Source: Clavibacter michiganensis subsp. insidiosus (GTDB taxonomy: Bacteria > Actinomycetota > Actinomycetes > Actinomycetales > Microbacteriaceae). Taken from it: a stretch of 64,000 nucleotides of DNA. Each line of letters opens with the position of its first letter. Within the stretch, counting starts at the first letter, position 1. Below are positions 19,550 to 28,648 of the stretch, in pieces. The translations under genes and the position numbers were made by a program. The stretch covers positions 1,736,001 to 1,800,000 of the forward strand of contig NZ_MZMO01000001.1 of NCBI RefSeq assembly GCF_002240565.1, read 5' to 3'. Under the pieces are notes generated by a model that saw only the letters and a program-made list of their open reading frames with translations, made no database searches and was not told the origin of the DNA.

Positions 19550-20535
19550 CCGACCGCGCCGCGCCGCTCCAGGCGCAGGACAAGCTGGCGTTCCTGCTCG
19601 CGCTCGTGCCGTACCTCACCGACCACGGTCGCGTCAGCGTCAGCCAGGCGGCCGCGCACTTCCGGGTGCCGCCCGAGCAGATCCGCCAGGCCGTGCGTCT
19701 GATCGCGGTCTCGGGCGTGCCGGGATCCACGGCCTCGTACCAGCACGGCGACCTGTTCGACATCGCCTGGGACGACTTCGAGGACAACGACCAGATCGTC
19801 ATCACGCACATGGTCGCCATCGACGACTCGCCGCGCTTCTCGGCGCGGGAGGCGGCCGCCCTCATCGCCGGGCTCCAGTACGTCTCCTCCCAGGCGGACG
19901 CCAGCGACCTCGACCTCGTGGGGCAGCTCATGGCGAAGCTCGCGCGCGGATCCTCGGCCAGCCCCAGCCAGGTCGCCGTCGCGGCCGGGGCGGGCGACGG
20001 CACCCGCGACGACCTCCGCCGCGCCATCGCGGACGAGCGCCGCGTCGAGTTCGACTACCGGAGCCCGCGAGGCGGCACCGAGCGTCGCGTCGTGGATCCG
20101 CTGCGCCTGGAGTCGATGGACGAGGACTGGTACCTGCGCGGCTGGGACCTGGCCCGCGGCGCCGTCCGCACGTTCCGCCTCGACCGCCTCGACGAGCTCG
20201 TCGTCACCGACCTCCCGCCGGAGCACCGGCCGCAGGACGTCGTGCTCGGCGACACCCTGTTCGAGCCGAGCCCCGACGACCTCCGCGTCACGCTCGAGGT
20301 CCCGGAGTCGGCGCTGCCGCTCCTCGGCGACTTCGTGGGTGACGAGCGGCCGGAGCCCGTCGCCGGCCAGCCCCGCCGCGTCGCCGTCACCGTGCGCGTG
20401 GCCCACTACCACGGCCTCGTGCGCCTGATCGCGGGCATGGCGGGCGTCGTGGTCGTCACGTCGCCGCCGGAGGCGCGGGCGGCGGTGGCCGAGTGGGCCG
20501 AGCGCGCCGCGGCGGCGTACGACGACGCCGACTGA
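19546..20535 (+). CDS. pafC: WYL-domain transcriptional regulator PafC
   Basis: 329 residues from ATG 19546, overlapping pafB by 4 bp (ATGA). It has an N-terminal winged helix (QDKLAFLLALVPYLTDHGRVSVSQAAAHF), a middle region and a WYL domain with RRVEFDYRSPRG and EDWYLRGWDLARGAVRTFRL. With PafB it should form the DNA-damage transcription activator. A 200-bp gap to tatA follows and suggests a separate tat promoter. Confidence 0.9.
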   Translation: MTDRAAPLQAQDKLAFLLALVPYLTDHGRVSVSQAAAHFRVPPEQIRQAVRLIAVSGVPGSTASYQHGDLFDIAWDDFEDNDQIVITHMVAIDDSPRFSAREAAALIAGLQYVSSQADASDLDLVGQLMAKLARGSSASPSQVAVAAGAGDGTRDDLRRAIADERRVEFDYRSPRGGTERRVVDPLRLESMDEDWYLRGWDLARGAVRTFRLDRLDELVVTDLPPEHRPQDVVLGDTLFEPSPDDLRVTLEVPESALPLLGDFVGDERPEPVAGQPRRVAVTVRVAHYHGLVRLIAGMAGVVVVTSPPEARAAVAEWAERAAAAYDDAD

Positions 20536-20735
20536 GACGCGGAACCGACCGTTCCGGGGTCGGGCTCCGAAGGCCTTGCATCGGGAGAGCGCCGACGCGG
20601 ACCAGTGGCCGTCTTCGGTCAAATCCGGGTGAACCGCACTGCCGAGCAGGGTCTCCTGACGGGTCGCGAAGGTACACTCTCCGTGGATCCCGACAACGAC
20701 TGTCCGGCCCCCCGACCTGAAGGAACGTGAACCAC

Positions 20736-21080
20736 ATGCTCGGAAATCTGACCGGATGGCACCTCGTCATCATCCTCGTCGTCATCGTCCTGCTCTTCGG
20801 CTCCACGAAGCTGCCGGCGCTCGCCAAGAGCGTGGGCCAGTCCATGCGCATCTTCAAGGGCGAGGTGAAGACGATGAAGGAGGAGAGCGGCTCCGACCGC
20901 CGCGACGACACCCGCGAGGAGAACCGCCGCCGCGACGAGGAGCGCTACCGCGCCGACGACCGCGACGCCACCCCGCGCGACTACGTCCGCCCCGGCGAGT
21001 CCCGCGTCGACGAGCCCCGCTACGACGCCCCGCGCTACGACTCCCCGCGCGACGGCGGGGACTCCCGCCCCCGCGCCTGA
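20736..21080 (+). CDS. tatA: Sec-independent translocase subunit TatA
   Basis: 114 residues. ATG 20736 is preferred because AAGGA lies 11 bp upstream; the in-frame GTG at 20727 is only 2 bp from it. A single transmembrane helix (WHLVIILVVIVLLFG) is followed by the hinge FGSTKLPALAKSVGQSMRIFK and an amphipathic helix. The C-terminal 60 residues are highly charged, Arg/Asp-rich, with repeated Tyr-Asp-x-Pro-Arg-like units. TatA oligomers form the twin-arginine translocation path with TatC, encoded next. Confidence 0.93.
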   Translation: MLGNLTGWHLVIILVVIVLLFGSTKLPALAKSVGQSMRIFKGEVKTMKEESGSDRRDDTREENRRRDEERYRADDRDATPRDYVRPGESRVDEPRYDAPRYDSPRDGGDSRPRA

Positions 21081-21083
21081 TCC

Positions 21084-21887
21084 GTGAGCACCACCGAGCG
21101 TCCTCGCCAGAAGAAGCGCGACGCGGAGGGTCGCATGTCCCTCGTCCAGCACCTGCTGGAGCTGAAGAAGCGCCTGTTCATCGCGGGCGTGGCCATCATC
21201 CTGGCGATGGTCGTGGGCTGGTTCCTGTCGTCCTTCGTCCTGGAGGCGCTGCGCCAGCCCATCGAGACGATCAACCAGGAGCAGGGCCGGAACGCCAGCC
21301 TCAACTTCCCGACCATCACGTCGGCCTTCGACCTGCGCCTGCAGATCGCGCTGTACGTGGGCCTCATCATCTCCAGTCCCGTGTGGCTCTACCAGGTCTT
21401 CGCGTTCCTGGTCCCCGGCCTGACGAAGACGGAGCGCCGCTACACGTTCGGCTTCTTCTTCTCGGCCGTGCCGCTGTTCCTCGCGGGATGCGCGGCCGGG
21501 TGGTTCGTGCTGCCGCACATCGTCGCGCTGCTCACGCAGTTCGCGGGCGCAGGAGACTCGTCCTTCATCACGGCCCGCGAGTACTTCGACTTCGTTCTGA
21601 AGCTCGTCTTCGCGGTGGGCATCGCGTTCGTGCTGCCGGTGTTCCTCGTGCTGTTCAACTTCATGGGGATCCTGAGCGGCACGACGATCATCAAGTCGTG
21701 GCGCATCGCCATCCTGCTGATCATCCTGTTCTGCGCCATCGCGACCCCGGCCGCCGACGTCATGTCGATGTTCCTGCTGGCCGTCCCGATGACGGTGCTC
21801 TACCTGGTGGCCGCGGGCATCGCGCTGCTCAACGACCGCCGGCGCGCGCGCAAGGCCGCGGCGATGACGGACGACCTGCTGTCCTGA
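21084..21887 (+). CDS. tatC: Sec-independent translocase subunit TatC
   Basis: 267 residues from a GTG 3 bp after tatA. There are six hydrophobic segments. The conserved N-terminal MSLVQHLLELKKRLFI (HLxELRxR-type) and the cytoplasmic loop with the Phe-Glu-type surface recognise the twin-arginine signal. A short basic tail follows helix six. No tatB-like gene is adjacent, which is usual for this order in actinobacteria, where tatB lies elsewhere. Confidence 0.94.
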   Translation: MSTTERPRQKKRDAEGRMSLVQHLLELKKRLFIAGVAIILAMVVGWFLSSFVLEALRQPIETINQEQGRNASLNFPTITSAFDLRLQIALYVGLIISSPVWLYQVFAFLVPGLTKTERRYTFGFFFSAVPLFLAGCAAGWFVLPHIVALLTQFAGAGDSSFITAREYFDFVLKLVFAVGIAFVLPVFLVLFNFMGILSGTTIIKSWRIAILLIILFCAIATPAADVMSMFLLAVPMTVLYLVAAGIALLNDRRRARKAAAMTDDLLS

Positions 21888-21899
21888 GCCTGCCCGGCC

Positions 21900-21931
21900 A
21901 CGACGCCCGTCCCGCGAGGGGCGGGCGTCGT
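21900..21931 (+). terminator. hairpin after tatAC
   Basis: Arms of 14 bp (ACGACGCCCGTCCC and GGGGCGGGCGTCGT, one mismatch) with a GCGA loop begin 12 bp after the tatC stop. No U-tract is present. Confidence 0.65.
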
Positions 21932-21982
21932 CGCGTCCGCGCCCGGTCCGCGCCCGGATCCGGAGCCTAGGATGGCGGCATC

Positions 21983-24454
21983 GTGACAGACCAGCTCTCG
22001 CCCGCGGAACGCTACGCGGCCTCCCGCAGCCGCCGCGGCCTCCCGCTCCTCGAGTCGTTCGCGAGCGGCCTCCGCTTCGACCTCGACCCCTTCCAGCGCG
22101 CCGCCGCCGAGTCCCTGGAGAACGGCCGCAGCGTGCTCGTCGCAGCGCCGACGGGTGCCGGCAAGACGGTCGTCGCCGAGTTCGCCGTCTACCTCGCGAT
22201 GCAGCGGCCGAGCGCCAAGATCTTCTACACGGCGCCGATGAAGGCGCTCAGCAACCAGAAGTACGCGGAGCTCGTGGCCGAGTACGGCCCCGACGAGGTG
22301 GGCCTGCTCACGGGCGACACCAACGTCAACAGCCGCGCGCGGATCGTCGTCATGACGACCGAGGTGCTGCGCAACATGCTCTACGCCGACTCCGACCTGC
22401 TCCGCGACCTCGCGTTCGTGATCATGGACGAGGTGCACTACCTCGCCGACCGCTTCCGCGGGGCCGTGTGGGAGGAGGTCATCATCCACCTCCCGCAGAC
22501 CGTCCGGATGATCTCGCTGAGCGCCACCGTCTCGAACGCCGAGGAGTTCGGCGACTGGCTGCAGGCGGTGCGCGGCGAGACGGACGTCATCGTCTCCGAG
22601 GAGCGGCCCGTGCCGCTCGAGCAGCACGTCATCGTGCGCCACCGCATGGTCGACCTCTTCGACTCGTCGGGCCTCGCCGCGACGCACCGCGTGAACCCCG
22701 AGCTCGTGCGCATGACGCACGGCGGCGGACGGGAGGCCGTGCGCGTGCGCGGTGGGCAGGGGCACTCGCGGGGCCGGGCGGGAGCAGGCGGCGGGTCCGG
22801 GAAGCGGGCACCCGGCCCGTGGGACCGCGGCCGCATGGACCGCCCCGAGGTCGTCGCCCTCCTCGAGGAGCGGAACCTGCTCCCCGCGATCTTCTTCATC
22901 TTCAGCCGTGCGGGCTGCGACGCCGCCGTCAAGCAGGTGCTCCGCGCGGGCGTCCGGCTCACGCACGCGCACGAGCGCGACGAGATCCGGGCCGTCGTGG
23001 AGGAGCGCTGCCGCACGCTCCGCGACGAGGACCTCGCGGTCCTCGGCTACTGGGAGTGGCTCGAGGGCCTGGAGCGCGGCGTCGCGGCGCACCACGCGGG
23101 CATGCTGCCGGCGTTCAAGGAGGTCGTCGAGGAGTTGTTCCAGCGGAAGCTCGTGAAGGCCGTCTTCGCCACGGAGACCCTGGCGCTCGGCATCAACATG
23201 CCCGCGCGCACGGTCGTGCTCGAGCAGCTCGAGAAGTTCAACGGCGAGGCGCGCGTGCCGCTCACGCCGGGGGAGTACACGCAGCTGACCGGACGCGCCG
23301 GCCGCCGCGGCATCGACGTCGAGGGCCACGCCGTCATCCAGTGGAAGGACGGGCTGGATCCGCAGGCCGTCGCCTCTCTGGCCTCCCGCCGCACGTACCC
23401 GCTCAACTCGAGCTTCCGGCCGACCTACAACATGGCCGTCAACCTCATCGACCAGTTCGGCCGGGAGCGCACGCGCGAGGTGCTCGAGTCGTCGTTCGCG
23501 CAGTTCCAGGCCGATCGCGCCGTGGTGGACCTCGCGCGCAAGGTCCGCACGCAGGAGGAGTCGCTCGCCGGCTACGAGAAGGCGATGGTCTGCCACCTCG
23601 GCGACTTCCGCGAGTACTCGGGCCTCCGCCGCGAGCTCAGCGACCTCGAGCGCGCGACCGCCGCCCGCGCCGACATGCAGCAGCCGGGCCAGCACGGCGA
23701 GCGGGACAAGCGGCAGCGCCAGCTGACGGACCTCCGCCGCCGGATGAAGGCGCACCCCTGCCACGCGTGCAAGGACCGCGAGTCCCACGCGCGCTGGGCG
23801 GAGCGCTGGTGGCGCCTCAAGCGGCAGACGGATGCGCTCGGCCAGCAGATCCGCACCCGCACCAACGCGGTGGCCAAGGTCTTCGACCGGGTCACCGAGC
23901 TCCTGCTCTCGCTCGGCTACCTCAAGCGCGCCGCCGACGGCCAGGTCGCGCCGACGCCCAACGGCCGGATGCTCAAGCGCATCTACGGCGACCGCGACCT
24001 CCTCGTCGCCGAGTGCCTGCGCACGCAGGTGTGGGTGGACCTCGACCCCGCCGCCCTCGCCGCCCTGGCCGCCTCGCTCGTCTACCAGCCGCGCCGCGAC
24101 GAGGGCGACCGCAACGACCGGAACCTGCCGCGGGGCCCGTTCCGCCCGGCCCTCGAGCGCACGGAGGAGATCTGGTCGCGCCTCGACGACATCGAGCGCG
24201 AGCGGCGTCTGCCGACGACCGACCCGCTGTCCACCGGGCTCTGCGCGCCCATGCACCGCTGGGCGCGCGGCGGCAGCCTGGACGCCGTGCTCGACGAGGC
24301 GGACCTCGCCGCCGGCGACTTCGTGCGCTGGACGAAGCAGACGATCGACCTGCTCGACCAGCTCTCGATCGTGGCCGACGGACCCGTCTCCCGGAACGCC
24401 CGCACGGCGCTCGACAGCATCCGGCGCGGCATCGTCGCGTACTCGTCGGTGTGA
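21983..24454 (+). CDS. helY: DEAD/DEAH-box RNA helicase HelY (Mtr4/Ski2-like)
   Basis: 823 residues from GTG 21983. SF2 motifs: Walker A APTGAGKT (Lys61), TAPMKALSNQKY, DEVHYL (149-154), SATVSN and, in RecA domain 2, QLTGRAGRRGID. The region after about residue 550 includes a CHACKDRESHARW segment with a CxxC pair, seen in the actinobacterial HelY group of Ski2/Mtr4-type helicases. These are thought to unwind RNA for processing or decay. An atypical Gly/Arg-rich insert lies at about residues 245-280. It overlaps lnt by 4 bp. Confidence 0.9.
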   Translation: MTDQLSPAERYAASRSRRGLPLLESFASGLRFDLDPFQRAAAESLENGRSVLVAAPTGAGKTVVAEFAVYLAMQRPSAKIFYTAPMKALSNQKYAELVAEYGPDEVGLLTGDTNVNSRARIVVMTTEVLRNMLYADSDLLRDLAFVIMDEVHYLADRFRGAVWEEVIIHLPQTVRMISLSATVSNAEEFGDWLQAVRGETDVIVSEERPVPLEQHVIVRHRMVDLFDSSGLAATHRVNPELVRMTHGGGREAVRVRGGQGHSRGRAGAGGGSGKRAPGPWDRGRMDRPEVVALLEERNLLPAIFFIFSRAGCDAAVKQVLRAGVRLTHAHERDEIRAVVEERCRTLRDEDLAVLGYWEWLEGLERGVAAHHAGMLPAFKEVVEELFQRKLVKAVFATETLALGINMPARTVVLEQLEKFNGEARVPLTPGEYTQLTGRAGRRGIDVEGHAVIQWKDGLDPQAVASLASRRTYPLNSSFRPTYNMAVNLIDQFGRERTREVLESSFAQFQADRAVVDLARKVRTQEESLAGYEKAMVCHLGDFREYSGLRRELSDLERATAARADMQQPGQHGERDKRQRQLTDLRRRMKAHPCHACKDRESHARWAERWWRLKRQTDALGQQIRTRTNAVAKVFDRVTELLLSLGYLKRAADGQVAPTPNGRMLKRIYGDRDLLVAECLRTQVWVDLDPAALAALAASLVYQPRRDEGDRNDRNLPRGPFRPALERTEEIWSRLDDIERERRLPTTDPLSTGLCAPMHRWARGGSLDAVLDEADLAAGDFVRWTKQTIDLLDQLSIVADGPVSRNARTALDSIRRGIVAYSSV

Positions 24455-26049
24455 CCGCGCTCGCTCGCGCTCCTCGACGGGAGCGTCCCGTCCCCGCGCC
24501 GCTGACAGCGCTCGCGTCCGTCGAGCCCGTCCGACCGCCGCTGCCGCTGTGGGGTGCGCTCCTCGCCGCCGCCGCGTCCGGACCCGTCATGGACGCCGCG
24601 TTCCCCGACCGCGGGTTGTGGCCGCTCGTCTTCCCGGGGATCGCGCTCGTCCTCCTCGCGCTGCGCGGTAGGCGCGCGGGGCCGGCGTTCCTCATCGGGC
24701 TCGTGGCCGGGCTGGCCTTCTACCTCACCCAAATCGAGTGGGCGTCGCTCTACCTCGGGCCGGTGCCGTGGATCGCGCTGTCGGCCCTGGAGTCGCTGTT
24801 CGTCGCCGTCGGGGCGGTCGCCATCGCGACGGCGACCCGCTGGATCCCGCGCGCGTTCCCCACGGTCGCCGGCCGCGTGGTCCTCCTGCCGGTTGCGGTC
24901 GCCGGCCTGTGGACCGCGCGCGAGGCGATCTCGGCGGTCTGGCCCTACGGCGGATTCGCCTGGGGACGGGTGTCCCTGTCCCAGTCGGAGAGCCCGTTCG
25001 CGCACCTCGTGACCTGGCTCGGCCTCTCCGGCCTCTCCTTCGTGCTCGTGCTCCTCGTGGCCCTGCTCCTGGATCTCGCCGCGGAGGACCGCGTGCGGCG
25101 GTCATCCCGGGCTCTCGTCGCGGGGATCGCGGTCGCCCTGGTGCTCGTGGTCCCGGCCTTCCCGGTCGCGACCACGGGGACCACCCGCGTCGCGGCCGTG
25201 CAGGGGAACGCCAAGGCCGGGTACTTCGACGGCGCGCGCTACGGCGACATCCTGCGCGCCCACCTGGCCGCCACGGCGGAGATCCCGTCGGACGCCGGCG
25301 TTGACATGGTGGTGTGGCCGGAGAACGCGGCCGACGCGGATCCGCTCCGGGATCCCGGCTCGGCGGCCGCGCTCGACCGCGTGGTCGCGCGCCTCGGCGC
25401 CCCGCTCGTCGTGGGCACCGTCACCGAGCGCGACGGGCGCTACTACAACGAGTCGCTCGTCTGGACTGGGGGACAGGCCACCGACCACTACGACAAGAAG
25501 CACCCCGTCCCCTTCGGCGAGTACGTGCCCGACCGCGCGTTCTGGGAGCCCTTCGCGCCCGATCTCATCGGCCTCATCCAGCGCGAGTACACGCCGGGCA
25601 CGACCGATCAGGTGATGGACGTCGCGGGCGTGACCGCCGGGATCGCCATCTGCTTCGACATCGTCGACGACCAGCTGACGACCGACATGGTGCACGAGGG
25701 CGCCAGCCTGATCCTCGCCCAGTCCAACAACGCCGACTTCGGCCGCACCGACGAGAGCGTGCAGCAGCTCGCGATCGCCCGGATGCGCGCGCTCGAGACG
25801 GGCCGCAGCGTCGTGAACATCTCGACGGTCGGCACCAGCGCGATCGTCGGCCCGGACGGCCGGGACATCGACCGGCTGCCCTGGTTCACCGCGGGGTCGA
25901 TGGTGGTCGACGTGCCGACCGCCGACGTCGTCACCCCGGCGATCCTCGTCGGGCGCGACATCGAGTGGCTCGTCTCCGGGCTCGGGCTCGGTGCGCTCGC
26001 GGTCTCCGGGCTCGCGCTCGGCCGCCGTGGCCGCCGCGCCGCGCGCTGA
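24451..26049 (+). CDS. lnt: apolipoprotein N-acyltransferase Lnt
   Basis: 532 residues from GTG 24451 (GTGA overlap with helY). Roughly six to eight hydrophobic segments lead into a carbon-nitrogen hydrolase domain. The Glu-Lys-Cys catalytic triad is visible: E291 in WPENA, Lys349/350 in DKKHPVPFGEYVP and C401 in ICFDIV. Lnt adds the third acyl chain to the N-terminal Cys of lipoproteins. The window encodes at least three predicted lipoproteins it could serve (3435, 17450, 43647). One more hydrophobic segment closes the C-terminus. Confidence 0.92.
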   Translation: MTALARAPRRERPVPAPLTALASVEPVRPPLPLWGALLAAAASGPVMDAAFPDRGLWPLVFPGIALVLLALRGRRAGPAFLIGLVAGLAFYLTQIEWASLYLGPVPWIALSALESLFVAVGAVAIATATRWIPRAFPTVAGRVVLLPVAVAGLWTAREAISAVWPYGGFAWGRVSLSQSESPFAHLVTWLGLSGLSFVLVLLVALLLDLAAEDRVRRSSRALVAGIAVALVLVVPAFPVATTGTTRVAAVQGNAKAGYFDGARYGDILRAHLAATAEIPSDAGVDMVVWPENAADADPLRDPGSAAALDRVVARLGAPLVVGTVTERDGRYYNESLVWTGGQATDHYDKKHPVPFGEYVPDRAFWEPFAPDLIGLIQREYTPGTTDQVMDVAGVTAGIAICFDIVDDQLTTDMVHEGASLILAQSNNADFGRTDESVQQLAIARMRALETGRSVVNISTVGTSAIVGPDGRDIDRLPWFTAGSMVVDVPTADVVTPAILVGRDIEWLVSGLGLGALAVSGLALGRRGRRAAR

Positions 26050-26064
26050 CCGGCCGCACGCCGA

Positions 26065-26097
26065 GGAGCACCCCGCGGCGATGCCGCGGGGTGCTCC
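26065..26097. terminator. bidirectional hairpin between lnt and rbpA
   Basis: A perfect 15-bp stem (GGAGCACCCCGCGGC with GCCGCGGGGTGCTCC) and a GAT loop lie between convergent lnt and rbpA, 15 bp after lnt and 26 bp after rbpA. It can serve both transcripts. Confidence 0.75.
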
Positions 26098-26123
26098 GGT
26101 GGTTCGCGAGCCGAGGGGTCGGG

Positions 26124-26489
26124 TCAGGCGCCGATGCGGTGCTGACCGCGCCGCGCGCGGAGGGTGGCGAGGCGCTCCTCGAGGAGCTCCTCCAGCTCGG
26201 CGCGCGTCCGGCGCTCGAGCAGCATGTCCCAGTGGCTCCGAGGGACCTTCGCCTCGACCTCCTCGTGGGCGACGGGTGCGCCCTCGGCGTCGAGGAGGCG
26301 ACCCTCCAGGCCGCTCTTCGGCGACTCCCAGACCTCGGGGACCTCGGCGTCGGCCGAGAACACGACCTCGAACGTGGTGCCGTCGGTCGTGCGGTACGTC
26401 TTCCTCTGCCGGGGGGAGAAGCTGACGCCCTCCTCGCTCTGCAGGCTCGTGGAACCGAGCCGCATCCCGCGCAAGCTGCGGTCTGCCAT
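26124..26489 (-). CDS. rbpA: RNA polymerase-binding protein RbpA
   Basis: 121 residues from ATG 26489. The N-terminal tail MADRSLRGMRLGSTSLQSEEG, the basic RQRKTYRT segment, the beta core with VVFSADAEVPEVWESPKSG and the sigma-interaction domain RSHWDMLLERRTRAELEELL are all characteristic. RbpA stabilises the open complex with the housekeeping sigma factor and is restricted to actinobacteria, so it also supports the taxonomic call. As in part of the family, the four zinc Cys residues are not present. Confidence 0.95.
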   Translation of the reverse strand: MADRSLRGMRLGSTSLQSEEGVSFSPRQRKTYRTTDGTTFEVVFSADAEVPEVWESPKSGLEGRLLDAEGAPVAHEEVEAKVPRSHWDMLLERRTRAELEELLEERLATLRARRGQHRIGA

Positions 26490-26549
26490 GGTGGTCTCCT
26501 CTCGCGATGCACTCCCCGTTGTAAACCGTGCGGCTGTGAGGATCCTTTC

Positions 26550-27338
26550 TCAGGACCCGGGGTTCCCAGGCGAATCCCAGTCCCTGCCGCCGAGGGCGGC
26601 CAGGGCGAGATCGGGCCGATCCGTCACGACGCCGCGGACACCTGCCCGGACCAGGCGGATCATCTCGTCCGGGTCGTCCACCGTCCAGACGTGCACCTCG
26701 CGGACGGCGCGGGCCAACCGGGCGACCATCGTGGGCGAGGCGGTGCGGATACCGAGCACTCGGCAGGGCATCTGCACGGCGTCGACGCCGCGGAGGGCGA
26801 GGCGGATCACCGGTGCGAGACCCAGCCGCGCACCGAGGACGGCGAGCACGAGCCGTCCGGCGTCCGCCGACGTCGCCGCGCCGGGGAGGAGGGCCAGCGC
26901 GCGTCGCCGCCGGGAGCCCGAGAACGACGTCACGAGCACGCGGTCGACGGCGTCGGCCGCGCGGATCGCCCGGGCGACGGCCGCCGGGGCGTCCGCGCCC
27001 TTCACGTCGATGTTGAGGCGGGCGTCGGGCAGGGCCGCCAGCAGCTCCGCGAGCGTGGCGACGCGGGCGCCGGATCCGAGGTCGATGGCCCGCAGCTCCG
27101 CCAGCGTCGAATCCCGGACGCGGCCGGGCCGGCCGGTGAGGCGTCGGAGGTCGGCGTCGTGCCAGAGCACGCACGCGCCGTCGGCCGTGACGTGCACGTC
27201 GGTCTCGAGGTGCGTGACGCCGAGCTCCCGCGCCGCGCGGAAGGCGTCGAGCGTGTTCTCCACGGCCCCGGACCCGGTCCACCCGCGGTGCGCCAGGACG
27301 CGGGGCACGTCGCCGGAGAACCAGGCACCGCGCGTCAC
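26550..27338 (-). CDS. glycerophosphodiester phosphodiesterase
   Basis: 262 residues from GTG 27338, overlapping the upstream membrane-protein gene by 4 bp. The GDPD signature is complete: AHRGW near residue 16 with the catalytic His, the metal ligands in ENTLDAF and HLETDVHVTADG, then VLWHDADLRRLTG. There is no signal peptide, so it is probably cytosolic. It hydrolyses glycerophosphodiesters from phospholipid turnover to sn-glycerol 3-phosphate and an alcohol. Confidence 0.92.
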   Translation of the reverse strand: MTRGAWFSGDVPRVLAHRGWTGSGAVENTLDAFRAARELGVTHLETDVHVTADGACVLWHDADLRRLTGRPGRVRDSTLAELRAIDLGSGARVATLAELLAALPDARLNIDVKGADAPAAVARAIRAADAVDRVLVTSFSGSRRRRALALLPGAATSADAGRLVLAVLGARLGLAPVIRLALRGVDAVQMPCRVLGIRTASPTMVARLARAVREVHVWTVDDPDEMIRLVRAGVRGVVTDRPDLALAALGGRDWDSPGNPGS

Positions 27339-27652
27339 GCGGACAGGTCGTCGTCGGTGGGCGCGGGTCGGGCGACGCCCGATCCGAGCTCGTTATCCTC
27401 TCGCGGGGTCTCGATCGGGAGCGCGCGGAGCAGCGCCGGGCGCGCCGTGCGGAGCAGGGCGACCACCACCACGACGGCGACGAGCGCCTGGAGCCACCAC
27501 GGAGCGCCGACGAGGCCGGACAGCAGGGCCGCGAGCGCCGCGACGCCGCCGCAGAGGCCCCTCAGGTCGAGCCGCCGCATCTCCACGACGACCGCCGTGA
27601 CGATCAGCGCGAGCCAGGCGATCCAGGCATGGTCGTCGAGGAGGACCGTCAC
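27335..27652 (-). CDS. small NfeD-like membrane protein
   Basis: 105 residues from GTG 27652. Three hydrophobic segments are visible (HAWIAWLALIVTAVVVEM, GGVAALAALLSGLVG, WWLQALVAVVVVVALL). The LVGAPWWLQ junction and RPALLRALP end resemble the transmembrane part of NfeD-family proteins. The C-terminal OB-fold domain of full NfeD is missing. It shares an operon with the GDPD gene through a 4-bp overlap. The function is unknown. A long upstream open frame in the same register is an antisense shadow of the peptidase gene. Confidence 0.7.
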   Translation of the reverse strand: MTVLLDDHAWIAWLALIVTAVVVEMRRLDLRGLCGGVAALAALLSGLVGAPWWLQALVAVVVVVALLRTARPALLRALPIETPREDNELGSGVARPAPTDDDLSA

Positions 27653-27829
27653 CGCTGCTCCCTCGCTCCGTGGACCGGATGCCCCGAACCTAGCCCACCG
27701 CCCGGACGCCGGGCGATAGGCTCTCCTGGCCGTCTGCGTGGTGTCCCGCCTGCGCGGCCCGTCCCGAACCGTCCTTCGCCGGACGACCCGTCGCGCGCGA
27801 ACGGCGCGCACCCCTGGAGGAGTACCGCT

Positions 27830-28609
27830 GTGAGCACCGTCGACGAGATCCGCCCCTTCGCCCCCGACGAGCTCCGCGGCCGCCGCGCGCTCGTCACCGG
27901 GTCCTCCCGCGGCATCGGCGCCGACACGGTCGCCTACCTCGCCGACGCGGGGGCCGACGTCGTCGTCAATTACCGCAACAAGGCCGCGCGGGCCGAGAAG
28001 CTCGTCGCGAAGCTCAATGAGGGCGGTGCGAAGGCCGTCGCCGTGGGCGCCGACCTCACGGATCCGGCGTCCGTCGACCGCCTGATGGAGACCGTCCGCG
28101 CGGAGCTCGGCGGCCTCGACGTCCTCGTGCTCAACGCGTCGGGCGGCATGGAGAGCGGCATGGCCGAGGACTACGCCATGACGCTGAACCGGGACGCCCA
28201 GCTGAACGTCCTGCGGAGCGCGCTGCCGCTCCTGTCCGAGGGCGGCCGGGTCGTCTTCGTCACGAGCCACCAGGCCCACTTCATCCGCACCACGCCGACC
28301 ATGCCCGAGTACGAGGGCGTCGCCCGCAGCAAGCGCGCGGGGGAGGACGCCCTGCGCGAGCTGCTGCCGGAGCTCGACGAGCGGGGGATCGGCTTCGTCG
28401 TCGTCTCCGGCGACATGATCGAGGGCACCATCACGGCCACGCTCCTCGGCCGCATGAACCCGGAGGCGATCCGGCAGCGCAAGGAGGCGTCCGGCGGCCT
28501 CTACAACGTCTCGCAGTTCGCGGCCGAGGTCGCGCGCGCGGTGGTCGACCCGATCCCCGCCGACCACACGCGCCTGGTGGGCGACACGGGCAGCTTCCAC
28601 CCGGAGTGA
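27830..28609 (+). CDS. SDR-family oxidoreductase
   Basis: 259 residues from GTG 27830, with TGGAGGAG 6-7 bp upstream. The nucleotide-binding motif TGSSRGIG and the structural NASGG (NNAG variant) are clear. The catalytic Ser is in VTSHQAHF. The Tyr-Lys pair is atypically spaced: Tyr in PEYEGVARSKRAGE is seven residues before Lys rather than four. Relatives are annotated as short-chain dehydrogenases acting on small alcohols or ketones. The substrate is unknown. Confidence 0.85.
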   Translation: MSTVDEIRPFAPDELRGRRALVTGSSRGIGADTVAYLADAGADVVVNYRNKAARAEKLVAKLNEGGAKAVAVGADLTDPASVDRLMETVRAELGGLDVLVLNASGGMESGMAEDYAMTLNRDAQLNVLRSALPLLSEGGRVVFVTSHQAHFIRTTPTMPEYEGVARSKRAGEDALRELLPELDERGIGFVVVSGDMIEGTITATLLGRMNPEAIRQRKEASGGLYNVSQFAAEVARAVVDPIPADHTRLVGDTGSFHPE

Positions 28610-28648
28610 CCCGCGGAGGGGCGATGCCCCGGGGTTAGGCTCGATCCG

